Source: Ralstonia sp. RRA (GTDB taxonomy: Bacteria > Pseudomonadota > Gammaproteobacteria > Burkholderiales > Burkholderiaceae). Taken from it: DNA of 64,000 bases. The stretch spans positions 124,001 to 188,000 of the forward strand of contig NZ_CP146091.1 in assembly GCF_037023145.1 (NCBI RefSeq), read 5' to 3'. Shown piece by piece: positions 8,908 through 17,407 of this stretch (within the stretch, counting starts at the first letter, position 1; every line of letters begins with the position of its first letter). Under the pieces are notes generated by a model. It saw nothing but the letters and a program-made list of their open reading frames with translations, was not told where the DNA came from and ran no database searches. The position numbers and the translations under genes are program-made.

Positions 8908-9491
8908 TTGGTTCTCCAGCCAACCGAGGCGACGGTGGTGAGTGCCACCAGATAGCGCGCCGGCCGTTGCGTCGGGTTGTGAAAGACGATTGGGCGGTCC
9001 AGCTGCATCGCCAGGCAATCGCCCGCGGCGAGGCGCCAGTGCACGTCGCCGACGGTCATCTCCATCGTGCCTTCGACGATCCACACCTGTTGGTAGACCT
9101 CGGCATCGCGCACGCCAGTGTCATAGGCCACGCGCTGGCCGGGCGGAAAGTGCACCTCCACCAACTGGATGGGCGAACGCGCGGCCGGTGAGAGGTTGCG
9201 GCGTACGTAGCCCGAGCCCGGGTCGGTCCATTCGGGCTGGTCGGCCGCGCGTGCCACGGGCGAAGGTTCGGCGGCCGGCGCCGCGCCTTCTTCGAACAGC
9301 GAGGCGAGCGTCACGCCCAGCGCAGAACTGAGCCGGTCGAGCACGGCGGCCGTCGGGCTGCTCTGGCCGCGCTCGATCAGGGAGATGGCTGAGCGGCTGA
9401 CCTGGCTGCGTTCGGCCAGGGCGTCGAGCGAGAGGCCCTGCGCGTCGCGCAGTTCGCGCAGGCGGTGGGCGATGCGGTGGTGGATATCCAT
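8904..9491 (-). CDS. XRE-cupin transcriptional regulator
   Basis: A 195-residue protein with an XRE helix-turn-helix in residues 1-60 (LDALAERSQVSRSAISLIER) and a cupin sensor domain after residue 100 (VHFPPGQRVAYD, then VWIVEGTMEMTVGD). Such regulators bind a small ligand in the cupin barrel. The ATG at 9491 gives the canonical MDIHHRIAHRLREL start; an upstream in-frame ATG would add nine residues. It is the first gene of a two-gene unit with the GNAT gene and is divergent from blaI. Confidence 0.9.
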   Translation of the reverse strand: MDIHHRIAHRLRELRDAQGLSLDALAERSQVSRSAISLIERGQSSPTAAVLDRLSSALGVTLASLFEEGAAPAAEPSPVARAADQPEWTDPGSGYVRRNLSPAARSPIQLVEVHFPPGQRVAYDTGVRDAEVYQQVWIVEGTMEMTVGDVHWRLAAGDCLAMQLDRPIVFHNPTQRPARYLVALTTVASVGWRTK

Positions 9492-9581
9492 GAGAGTCAG
9501 TTTAATGGAAATTTTCATCCAGTAAACTGGAATTTAAAGGGGCGATTGCTATGCGGTTTTGCGCGAGACGTCGTGCGGGAA

Positions 9582-9627
9582 GTAGACAGGATTTTCTAGA
9601 CAAGTTTTTCTAGAAAAGTTAGTCTAC
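9582..9627 (+). promoter_or_regulatory. Candidate BlaI operator: three 14-bp direct repeats within a dyad
   Basis: Upstream of blaI, three 14-base units follow without gaps at 9582, 9596 and 9610, beginning GTAGACA, CTAGACA and CTAGAAA. The outer ends form an inverted pair, GTAGAC at 9582 and GTCTAC at 9622-9627, and TTTCTAGAAA is a palindrome inside. The tract is sharply A+T rich in a G+C-rich genome. BlaI/MecI repressors bind dyads near their own promoters, so this is the obvious operator; binding is inference. Confidence 0.6.
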
Positions 9628-9658
9628 ATGCCGATCGCTACAGAACCGACGCATCGCC

Positions 9659-10042
9659 ATGACCAAGACCTCGCCTCGCATCAAGCCCACCACTGCTGAG
9701 TTGAACCTCCTGCGTGTGCTGTGGCAACTGGGGCCGGGCACGGTCAAGCAGGTCCATCAGGCGGTGCAGGTCGAGAAGCCGGAGACGACCTACGCTGCGG
9801 TGCTGCGCCAGTTGCAGATCATGCATGCCAAGGGGATGCTGGTACGCGACGAGCGTGAGCGTTCGCACGTGTATGCGCCGGCGCAGCGCCAGAACGTTCT
9901 GCAGAGCGGTCTGCTGAACGAGTTCATCAACAAGGCGTTTGCGGGCTCCGGCAAGGCGCTGGTTCTTGCGGCGTTGCGCGGGCATGTCACCAAGGAAGAG
10001 CGCGCCGAGATCGAGGCGTTGCTGCGCGAGGAAGACCTGTGA
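9659..10042 (+). CDS. blaI: BlaI/MecI/CopY family repressor
   Basis: A 127-residue penicillinase-repressor family protein. The winged helix lies in residues 12-75 (AELNLLRVLWQLGPGTVKQV then KPETTYAAVLRQLQ), and the C-terminal helices (KEERAEIEALLREEDL) mediate dimerisation. In classical systems such repressors are cleaved after the BlaR1 sensor detects a beta-lactam. Its stop overlaps the ATG of the sensor gene by four bases, as in blaI-blaR operons, and a beta-lactamase gene follows, which supports the same role here. Confidence 0.9.
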   Translation: MTKTSPRIKPTTAELNLLRVLWQLGPGTVKQVHQAVQVEKPETTYAAVLRQLQIMHAKGMLVRDERERSHVYAPAQRQNVLQSGLLNEFINKAFAGSGKALVLAALRGHVTKEERAEIEALLREEDL

Positions 10043-11805
10043 GCACAACGCTTGCCATCCTGGTTCCGGCAGTGGGCTGGGCGCTGCTGCACTTCCTCTG
10101 GAAGGGCACACTGCTCAGTCTTGCCGCCGCGCTGTTCCTGCGGTTGACGCGCGGCGGTCGTCCGCAGGTCCGGTACATCGTGCTGTGCATGGCGTTGGCG
10201 CTGTGCGTGGTGGTTCCGCTCGTCGACGGCTATCGCGAGTTCGCGGCAATGGCCGCCATCAACCCGGTGCCAGCGTTGCCCGTCTGGATACAGCACACCG
10301 TAGCGCCCGCCTTCTCGCAAGAGCCCATGCTGTGGGTGGTGATGGCCTGGCTGTGCGGCGTCGGCCTGATGATGGTGCGTGTGATCGTGGGCCTGGCCTG
10401 GGTGCATCGGCTCGCGCATGCGTCGCATGCCTGCGCCAACGATGCGTGGCAGGCCTGTGTGTCTGCACTTGCGCAACGCTGCGGAATCCGTCGCCCGGTC
10501 CGGCTTCGGGTAGTGCCAAACCTGCCCAGTCCGGCCGCTGCCGGTTGGTGGCGCCCCGTCGTACTGGTGCCGGCCTCACTGTTGACGCAGATGCCGCCGG
10601 ACCTGATCGAAGCGCTGCTGGCGCACGAGGTCGCACACATCCGCCGTTTCGACTATCTCGTCAATCTCATGCAGCGGGCGATCGAGGCGTTGCTCTTCTA
10701 TCACCCGGGCGTGTGGTGGCTGTCCGGCCGCATCCGTGTGGAGCGGGAGCTGATTGCGGATGCGCTGGCGGCGAGCCTGACCGGCAACCCGCGGCATCTG
10801 GCGCTGGCACTCAATCAACTGAGTCAGCAGCAGGGCGTGGAGGCGGCCCCGGCGGGCGCGGCACTGTGGGCGCATGGCGGCGCGCTGTCGGAGCGCATCC
10901 GCCGGCTCGTCAGGCCGCAGCGGCACGCCGGATGGACTTCGGTTGGCTTGACCGCGGCGCTGGGCACTGCACTGGTGGTGTCGGCGGTCATCGTGCCGCA
11001 GTACTTTGGCGCCGCCTTTGCCCGCGAGGCGTTGTCGGTGTCGGATGATGCGCAGCGCATGCTCGTCCACGCTTCGGCCATCGGCAAGGTCGAGGCGCTT
11101 GTCGGCCTGATCCAATCCCAACATGTGTACGTGGTGGAAGACGGCAGCGGCAAGGTCTTGCTCCAGCGCGATGCAGACAGTGTTGTCCCGATTGCATCGT
11201 TGACCAAGCTGATGACCGCCATGGTGGTGCTGGATGCGCGGCCCGAGTTGGATCGCGTGGTGCAGATCGCCCCGGCCGATGCGGGCACGCCGGCGTTGCG
11301 TCGCGCGGGGGTGCCTGTCGGGACGAACCTGCCGCTGCGCGACGTCATGCAGCTTGCCCTGATGTCATCGGACAACCGGGCCGCCTTTGCCCTGGCGCGA
11401 ACCTACCCCGGAGGCTTGCCTGCGTTCGAGCGGGCATTGCAGGCAAAGATCGCCGCACTGGGGCTGACGCATACCGCGTTGAATGAACCGACGGGCCTGT
11501 CGGCGCACAACCGGTCAACGGCCAGCGACATTGCCATCATCGCCAAGGCAGCGGCGGACTATCCGGAGATCCGCCGCGATACCACCGACGCGAGCGAGAC
11601 CCTCCAGATCAACGGCCAGCCGGTGGAGTACCGCAACACCAATCCGCTGGTCGGCGCGCGCGGCTGGGACATCCAGCTCTCCAAGACCGGCTTTACCGAG
11701 GACGCCGGCCGCTGCCTGATCATGCAGATCCGGTCTGCGGGCACCAGCATCACGATGGTCCTGCTCAATGGGCACCGGGCTGTGACCGTTCCGACCATGT
11801 CCTGA
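10039..11805 (+). CDS. BlaR1-like M56 membrane metallopeptidase fused to S11/PBP7-type domain
   Basis: This 588-residue membrane protein has an N-terminal M56 (BlaR1/MecR1) part with hydrophobic segments near residues 5-35, 45-62 and 97-121, the zinc-protease motif HEVAH (196-200) and a further acidic site in ERELIADAL. After a last membrane segment around 300-325 comes a penicilloyl-serine transferase domain with SLTK (Ser387-Lys390), SDN (444-446) and KTG (549-551). Unlike BlaR1, whose sensor resembles class D beta-lactamases, this half reads like D-Ala-D-Ala endopeptidase PbpG. It probably senses beta-lactams or peptidoglycan fragments and triggers BlaI cleavage. The beta-lactamase gene follows. 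Confidence 0.85.
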   Translation: MSTTLAILVPAVGWALLHFLWKGTLLSLAAALFLRLTRGGRPQVRYIVLCMALALCVVVPLVDGYREFAAMAAINPVPALPVWIQHTVAPAFSQEPMLWVVMAWLCGVGLMMVRVIVGLAWVHRLAHASHACANDAWQACVSALAQRCGIRRPVRLRVVPNLPSPAAAGWWRPVVLVPASLLTQMPPDLIEALLAHEVAHIRRFDYLVNLMQRAIEALLFYHPGVWWLSGRIRVERELIADALAASLTGNPRHLALALNQLSQQQGVEAAPAGAALWAHGGALSERIRRLVRPQRHAGWTSVGLTAALGTALVVSAVIVPQYFGAAFAREALSVSDDAQRMLVHASAIGKVEALVGLIQSQHVYVVEDGSGKVLLQRDADSVVPIASLTKLMTAMVVLDARPELDRVVQIAPADAGTPALRRAGVPVGTNLPLRDVMQLALMSSDNRAAFALARTYPGGLPAFERALQAKIAALGLTHTALNEPTGLSAHNRSTASDIAIIAKAAADYPEIRRDTTDASETLQINGQPVEYRNTNPLVGARGWDIQLSKTGFTEDAGRCLIMQIRSAGTSITMVLLNGHRAVTVPTMS

Positions 11806-11997
11806 TCTGCATCCTGCGCGCCACGGCACCCGCCTGAGTGGCCGGTGTCCGTCGCCTTGTTCCCGTGTTTTGTTTTCCTGTCTGGCCGATTGCGTTCGGC
11901 CGGGTGGGGAGGCGTTCGTCTGAAGTTTTAACCTGCAACCCCGCCTCATCCTTGCCGAATCGGCAACCGGATCGGGGCACTCTCAAGAGAGAGACGT

Positions 11998-12819
11998 ATG
12001 AAACGCTGGTGTATCGCGGCGGCCGTCCTGGCCGTCAACCTGGTGAGCCCGACGGCGCATGCCCGAACCCTCTGCACCGTTATTGCGGATGCGGCATCGG
12101 GCAATGTGTTGATGCAAGAGGGCGATTGCGCCACGCGCGTGACGCCGGCCTCCACCTTCAAGATCGCGCTCAGCCTGATGGGGTTCGATGCCGGCATTCT
12201 CAAGGATGAACATACGCCCACGCTGGCCTACCGTGACGGCGATGTCGCGTGGGGTGGTGATGCGTGGCAGCAGCCCACGGACCCCGCGCGGTGGATCCAG
12301 TACTCGGTGGTCTGGTTCTCGCAGCGGGTGGCGCAGTCGCTGGGCGACACCCGCTTCCAGCATTACGCCGACGTGTTCGACTACGGGAACCGAGACGTCT
12401 CCGGCGAGCCGGGCAAGCACAACGGTAACGCCGGTGCGTGGATCAACTCGTCGCTGCAGATCTCGCCGCTGGAGCAGGTGGCCTTCCTGCGCAAGGTGGC
12501 CAACCGCACGCTCCCGGTGAGCGCTAACGCCCTGGACATGACCTGGCGCGTGACGGAAATCGCCACGCGCCCGGATGGATGGGCAATTCACGGCAAGACG
12601 GGCACGGGCTCTCCGGGTGCGCCGATCACGCATGAGGGCGACTACGACCGCGCGCGCGCTTACGGCTGGTTTGTCGGCTGGGCAACGAAGGGGCCGCGCA
12701 CGCTGGTGTTCGCACGCTTGACCCAGGACGCACAAATGCAGCCGACGCCCGCCGGCATGCGTACGCGCGATGCGCTGCTGAGCGAGTTGCCATCGCTGGC
12801 CGATGGCGTGACGCGATAG
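11998..12819 (+). CDS. Class D beta-lactamase, OXA-22/OXA-60-like
   Basis: A 273-residue exported serine beta-lactamase with a signal peptide over about residues 1-22 (ending PTAHA). All class D motifs are present: STFK (Ser52, Lys55), SVV (103-105), YGN (129-131), the omega-loop tryptophan in GAWINSS (Trp149) and KTG (200-202). Mature length and motifs agree with the chromosomal oxacillinases of Ralstonia pickettii, some of which are inducible and weakly active on carbapenems; the exact allele family cannot be fixed by eye. The 190 bases upstream carry no evident terminator, so it may be induced through the adjacent blaI/sensor pair. Confidence 0.92.
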   Translation: MKRWCIAAAVLAVNLVSPTAHARTLCTVIADAASGNVLMQEGDCATRVTPASTFKIALSLMGFDAGILKDEHTPTLAYRDGDVAWGGDAWQQPTDPARWIQYSVVWFSQRVAQSLGDTRFQHYADVFDYGNRDVSGEPGKHNGNAGAWINSSLQISPLEQVAFLRKVANRTLPVSANALDMTWRVTEIATRPDGWAIHGKTGTGSPGAPITHEGDYDRARAYGWFVGWATKGPRTLVFARLTQDAQMQPTPAGMRTRDALLSELPSLADGVTR

Positions 12820-12826
12820 GACAACC

Positions 12827-13969
12827 ATGCCCACCGATATGCGCAACAGGCGGATCGACGTGATCCGTGGGGTCGCCATCCTGCTCGTCCTGTTTCATCA
12901 CTTCAACATCGCCTACCGCCTGAGCGATACGTCGCTTGCTGCCGTGCTCGGGCCGGAACTGGTGCAGGCCCTGGCCCGCAACGGCAACTATGGGGTGACC
13001 CTGTTCTTCGTGGTCTCGGGTTACCTGATCACCTCGAATGCCCTGCGCCGTTGGGGGCAACTGGGGCGCATCGACACGTGGGCGTTCTACGGACTGCGCA
13101 TCGCGCGCATCGTGCCGTGTCTGCTGTTGCTGCTCGCCATCGTCAACGTGTTCGCGCTGTGTGGTGTGGCGATCTTCCAGAACCACATCACAACGGGCGA
13201 GCCCGTTCCGCTATGGCACGTCAATCTGGCGAGCCTGACCTTCACTATGAACGTGCTGATTGCGCGGGTCGGATGGGTCAACTATCCGTTGGGCGTCTTG
13301 TGGTCGCTCTCAGTGGAAGAGGTGTTCTACCTCACGTTCCCGTTGCTGTGTCTCGTGCTTCGGCGTGAGTCGCTGCTCTGCCTGTTCTGGGCGGCGATCA
13401 TTGCGGTCGGCCCGCTGTACCGGCTGACCCACCAGGGGGATGAGGCTGGATTTCTCTACGCGTACTTCGCCAGCTTTGACGGCATCGCCATCGGTTGCGG
13501 TGCTGCCGTTCTTTCCAGGCGGTTCGCCCTGGCCGGCATGACGACCTGGTTCGTACAAACCGCGGTCGTGGCCTTGATGACGTTTCTTTATCTGTGGTGG
13601 CCGATCGCACAGAGCAACGTCCTGGGTGTGACGGCGATGGCGCTTGGTACGGCGGTGCTGCTGTGGCCGGTGCAGCGTTCAGTGGCGAGTGGTGCGCAGC
13701 GCTTCAACCGCGTTGGTGCAGCGGTGGCATGGTGCGGCAAGAACAGCTACGAGCTGTACCTGTTTCACCTGATTCCGCTGGCGGTACTCAAAACAGGGTT
13801 CCCGCGCGCCACGGTTCTCGGTGACGAGAAACTCGTGCTGCTGGCGGCGTTCATGCTGTTCTCGTTCATGCTGGCGGCGGGCATTGCGCGGTACTACGCA
13901 GAGCCGCTTAACCGCGCGCTTCGGCAACGTATCGTGCGGCCACGGTCTGCACCGGCCACTACCGCCTGA
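12827..13969 (+). CDS. Acyltransferase 3 family integral membrane protein
   Basis: A 380-residue membrane acyltransferase starting RRIDVIRGVAILLVLFHHF, the family opening with its catalytic-type histidine, followed by about ten membrane helices and VLWSLSVEEVFYLTFPL, the conserved central motif. Members O-acylate sugars, lipopolysaccharide or peptidoglycan. It begins seven bases after the beta-lactamase stop, so the two are likely cotranscribed; a role in modifying the cell wall during beta-lactam stress is possible but unproven. Confidence 0.88.
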   Translation: MPTDMRNRRIDVIRGVAILLVLFHHFNIAYRLSDTSLAAVLGPELVQALARNGNYGVTLFFVVSGYLITSNALRRWGQLGRIDTWAFYGLRIARIVPCLLLLLAIVNVFALCGVAIFQNHITTGEPVPLWHVNLASLTFTMNVLIARVGWVNYPLGVLWSLSVEEVFYLTFPLLCLVLRRESLLCLFWAAIIAVGPLYRLTHQGDEAGFLYAYFASFDGIAIGCGAAVLSRRFALAGMTTWFVQTAVVALMTFLYLWWPIAQSNVLGVTAMALGTAVLLWPVQRSVASGAQRFNRVGAAVAWCGKNSYELYLFHLIPLAVLKTGFPRATVLGDEKLVLLAAFMLFSFMLAAGIARYYAEPLNRALRQRIVRPRSAPATTA

Positions 13970-14013
13970 GGGAAGGCGCTTCGCCTCGGCAACTGGGGCG
14001 AGTGCCGCCCGGG

Positions 14014-14916
14014 CTACGAGGGACTATGCACCTCGCCGGCGCGCTCGAACAGCCACGCGAGGAAGCTGTTGAGCGACCGGTCGTCCGCTGCATCCCGGTA
14101 CAGGCAATGAAACGGCGGCCCTTCCAGCTTGACCTCCGGAAACAGCATGACCAGACGCCCGTGGTTGACGTCGTCCTGAATGACTGCCCGCGGGGCCAGG
14201 CAGATCCCCAGCCCGCTCATCGCGGCCTTCACCAGCAGGGCGAATTCGTCGTAGAACGGCCCGCGCAGGGTTTCGCCGATGGCGACTTCTGCCTGGTGAA
14301 ACCAGTACTGCCAAGCCTGCGGCAAGCCCGCGTAGTGCAGCAGCGGTGCATGGCGCAAGTCAGACGGAGCGTGCACTGCCGCCAGCGCGGGATGATGCGG
14401 CGCACAGACCGGCACCGCTACGTTGCCCACCAGGGGCTTCGACACGAACCCCCGCCGTCGCAACTCCGGCGTGTAGCGGCGGATGACCACATCGCTCGAC
14501 TCATCGATGCGCTCCACGTCTGTGTCAGGCGTGGACACCAGCTCAATTTCAATGCCTGGGTGCTGCACATGAAAGTGCGCCAGTTGCGGAAGCAGCCAGC
14601 CATGGGCGAACGATGACGAAGTATTGATCCGGATCTGGCGCCGGTCCGGTGCTTCGAACATCTGCTCGGTGGCCTCGGTCAGACGCCCGATGCAACTTGC
14701 GACATCCACCAAGTAGTGCCGCGCCCGCAAGGTCAGGCGCAGGGAGCGTCCATCGCGCTCGAAGAGCTTCTGTCCAAAGAATGTTTCCAGCACGCGGATC
14801 TGCTGGGCGACCGCGCTCTGCGTGACATTCAACTCTTCGGCGGCAAGGGTCAGGCTGTTCAGGCGCCCGGCAGCTTCAAAGCTGCGCAGGGCATTGAGAG
14901 GGGGGAGTCGGCGCAT
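14014..14916 (-). CDS. LysR family regulator, GcvA type
   Basis: A 300-residue regulator starting MRRLPPLNALRSFEAAGRL, the characteristic GcvA-subfamily start, with the helix-turn-helix AAEELNVTQSAVAQQIRVLE and an effector domain after residue 90. It is transcribed toward the acyltransferase gene and divergently from the lipoprotein gene at 15104. GcvA-type regulators often control a neighbouring divergent gene; the ligand is unknown. OXA enzymes are not usually under this type, but the regulator is close enough to the locus that a link is worth considering. Confidence 0.88.
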   Translation of the reverse strand: MRRLPPLNALRSFEAAGRLNSLTLAAEELNVTQSAVAQQIRVLETFFGQKLFERDGRSLRLTLRARHYLVDVASCIGRLTEATEQMFEAPDRRQIRINTSSSFAHGWLLPQLAHFHVQHPGIEIELVSTPDTDVERIDESSDVVIRRYTPELRRRGFVSKPLVGNVAVPVCAPHHPALAAVHAPSDLRHAPLLHYAGLPQAWQYWFHQAEVAIGETLRGPFYDEFALLVKAAMSGLGICLAPRAVIQDDVNHGRLVMLFPEVKLEGPPFHCLYRDAADDRSLNSFLAWLFERAGEVHSPS

Positions 14917-15103
14917 GGCGCAATGTCAAAGAACAGCTAAAGCGTCGTGGAAAAAAACTCGTTTGTGGCAATGAAAGCGGCTTCCTATCATAGGCGCCAC
15001 ATTGGATTGGAAGATGATGATTGCATTACCCAACCTACTCAAGACATCGGTGCAGCGCGCTGCGTGGCGATCATTTCCGTTCGGTTGCTGGATGCCGCTT
15101 TGG

Positions 15104-15706
15104 ATGCAGCGGAGGATCCGTCAAGCCAGCCGCTACCTGGCGTTGGCCGGCATCATCTTGATACTGGTCGCCTGCTCAGGCCCACCCCCCAACGAGCGTG
15201 AAACCGGCAGCGGCGGAACGCTGGTGCGATACAGCTCACGCCAGGTGAGCGTGGACCTGACCGATGCGGAGCAGCAGAGCCTGCGAGCCATGCGCGACCG
15301 TACGTACACCAACATCGCGCCGGATCGTGCACTGAGTGCGGTGGCCAAGGCGTTGACCGAACTGGGTTACGCGCCAGTGTCGGTCGACAACGAAACCGGC
15401 CTGGTGGAAGCAGGGCTGAGTGACACGCTGGTACCCAAGTGGCGCCAGTTGCTGCGTGGGGCGCTCAAGAACTACACCGGCATGTTTCCGGCCAAGCCGG
15501 ACCACGAACGCGTGTCGGCCGTCATCGCGGTCAAGGCGGGCACGGGTAGTCAGTCGACGCTGGTCCGTGCCCGGTTCGACAGCACAGTGTGGGACAGCAA
15601 CGGCGATGCGCGCACGAAGACCGTGCTGAAGCGGGAAGTCTACGATGGCTTTTTCGCGGGCGTGGACAAGGTGCTGTGCTCAGCTGCCTGCAAGGGGCAG
15701 CCTTAA
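15104..15706 (+). CDS. Hypothetical lipoprotein
   Basis: With the ATG at 15104 the product is 200 residues and begins with a standard lipoprotein signal (basic QRRIRQASR, hydrophobic LALAGIILILVA, lipobox LVAC with Cys24). The frame is open back to a TTG at 15002, with ATG codons at 15014 and 15092, but those starts give an unusually long N-region. The mature protein has a region around YTNIAPDRALSAVAKALTEL and a C-terminal pair of cysteines. I do not recognise the family. It is probably anchored to a membrane facing the periplasm. Confidence 0.65.
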   Translation: MQRRIRQASRYLALAGIILILVACSGPPPNERETGSGGTLVRYSSRQVSVDLTDAEQQSLRAMRDRTYTNIAPDRALSAVAKALTELGYAPVSVDNETGLVEAGLSDTLVPKWRQLLRGALKNYTGMFPAKPDHERVSAVIAVKAGTGSQSTLVRARFDSTVWDSNGDARTKTVLKREVYDGFFAGVDKVLCSAACKGQP

Positions 15707-15746
15707 GCGAACCACTCGCCAGCGTTGGGCCGGCGAGCGTGGCGCG

Positions 15747-17189
15747 CTATTCCCGCCGCTGCACAGCAGGCGGCAGCCATGTCCCATCCAGCGCCGCTTC
15801 CTTCGGCCACGTCAGCTGCATGCGCAGCAGGAAGGGGCCGACCGGTGGTGGCAGCCAGTTGTTCCGCATGCCCTTGGGCGGCGCGCGCTGGATCAGGATG
15901 TCGAGCGAGCCATCGCTGTTCAGGCGCGGGTGATCGGCTTCGCTGAGGAGGTTGCGCAGGCTCGGGCGCTCGGCGGTCCGGCGCGGTTGCTGCACGGCGG
16001 CCACGGCCCAGCCGGCGTTCTCCGGCGGAAGCTGGTTGCGATCGAAATGCAGCACGTAGCGGTGCGTGCTGTCCAGCGGCAGGCTGTTGGCGTCCGCTGT
16101 GGCGGTGGCGATCAGCATGTCCTGCGGCACGTCGGTACCGCCGCCCGACCACGAGACGATCGCGCGTTGCGCATAGTCCAATCCATACGCGCCGATCATG
16201 CGCGGGATGAACCAGCCGTTCTGCGTGATCTGCGGCTGCTTGGCCGCCATCGAGAGCGTCTCGCGCGCGGCGCTCACGCCGGCATCCATCACCTTCAGGC
16301 TGGTCGAATCCACTGCCTTGGCGTCAAACGGCGCACCGGGCACGATGCCGAGGTTGCGCAGCGACGCCACCATCGTGGAATCTGCCGCGTGCGGCGGATT
16401 GTCCTTGAGCAGTTCGGCAAACCGGGTGAAGTAGGCGTTGGCATCGAGCGCGGTCACACGGCGGCGCGCAGCACTCAGGCTGACGTCGATGTCGGTGGCG
16501 CTGGTCGCCTCAGCCTTGGCTTCCGCCTCGGTTTCGCGTGCGCCGGGTTTGCCGAAAGCGTCCAGCGGCGTGATGCGGTAGCGATCCTGCACGCGGCGTG
16601 CGGCAGCTTCGTCGCGCCGCCCTGCGACCTGCGTGCGGGCAACGACCCATACCAGGTTCGTCGGCGCGGCAATCTGCTTGACGCCTGCCGGCAGTGTGCC
16701 TTCCCAGCCCGGCGGCGTGATGGCGTAGCTGGCTGCACGTGCCCCCGTGGTGCGGTTGCCGATGGATTCGAACACGTCCGTCCAGGCATCGTGCACGGCC
16801 ACCCAGATGTGGCGGCGGCCGACATCGGGCACGCTCAGCACGACGGGCCCGTTGCGCAAATCAACGAAGGCGCTGCTGGCGAGCACGTCCACACGGGCGC
16901 GCACACCGGCGGGCAGGGCTTCGTCTTCCAGCGTGCGCTGGTGCATGAAGCGCCCATCGGGCGCGATGGCGGAAGTGACCTGCATCAGCGCGTCCGTCAT
17001 CATCAACGGAAACGCATAGACATAGGCGGAGCGGACTTGCGCCTCGCCGGCTTGCGGCAGGCGCAGTTCGTTGGCGGCGGCAGGGTCGGGGTTCTGGGTG
17101 GCGCAGCCGGTCAGGGTCAGGGCCGCTGCGCTCAGCGCCACCGCCGCCAGCCTTGTGAGCGGGCGCACGGGCGCATGGCAGTGCGTCAT
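15747..17189 (-). CDS. DUF1254/DUF1214 lipoprotein
   Basis: A 480-residue protein with an N-terminal signal and lipobox (ALTLTGCATQ, Cys about 29), then DUF1254 (YVYAFPLMMTDALMQVTSAI) and C-terminal DUF1214 (QNGWFIPRMIGAYGLDYAQR and NNWLPPPVGPFLLRMQLTWP). The ATG at 17189 is preceded by GGAGA at good spacing, so it is favoured over earlier in-frame codons. Members are exported proteins of unknown function found widely in proteobacteria. Its 3' end faces the lipoprotein gene; it stands alone. Confidence 0.88.
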   Translation of the reverse strand: MTHCHAPVRPLTRLAAVALSAAALTLTGCATQNPDPAAANELRLPQAGEAQVRSAYVYAFPLMMTDALMQVTSAIAPDGRFMHQRTLEDEALPAGVRARVDVLASSAFVDLRNGPVVLSVPDVGRRHIWVAVHDAWTDVFESIGNRTTGARAASYAITPPGWEGTLPAGVKQIAAPTNLVWVVARTQVAGRRDEAAARRVQDRYRITPLDAFGKPGARETEAEAKAEATSATDIDVSLSAARRRVTALDANAYFTRFAELLKDNPPHAADSTMVASLRNLGIVPGAPFDAKAVDSTSLKVMDAGVSAARETLSMAAKQPQITQNGWFIPRMIGAYGLDYAQRAIVSWSGGGTDVPQDMLIATATADANSLPLDSTHRYVLHFDRNQLPPENAGWAVAAVQQPRRTAERPSLRNLLSEADHPRLNSDGSLDILIQRAPPKGMRNNWLPPPVGPFLLRMQLTWPKEAALDGTWLPPAVQRRE

Positions 17190-17407
17190 GGTGTTCTCCA
17201 TCTTGTCGGTACGCGGCAACAGGAAACCAGACGCCTGTCGAACATCCCCCCAAAGGATGCTTGCGCATACGGTTGCGCGGTCGCCCGTCACGACGCCACG
17301 CTTGTTGTTGAGCATCTTTTGAATTTAGAAGTGCCGCCCTCGCAAGTCAATCGAAGTGCGGTGGGGTGCGCTCGGTAGGGTGCGCGCTAGGATGCATGCG
17401 GATGCGC

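Noticed and set aside
15706..15746. Hairpin between the lipoprotein and DUF1254 genes as a terminator
   Set aside because: CTCGCC/GGCGAG pairing exists, but there is no T run on either side and the loop is long.
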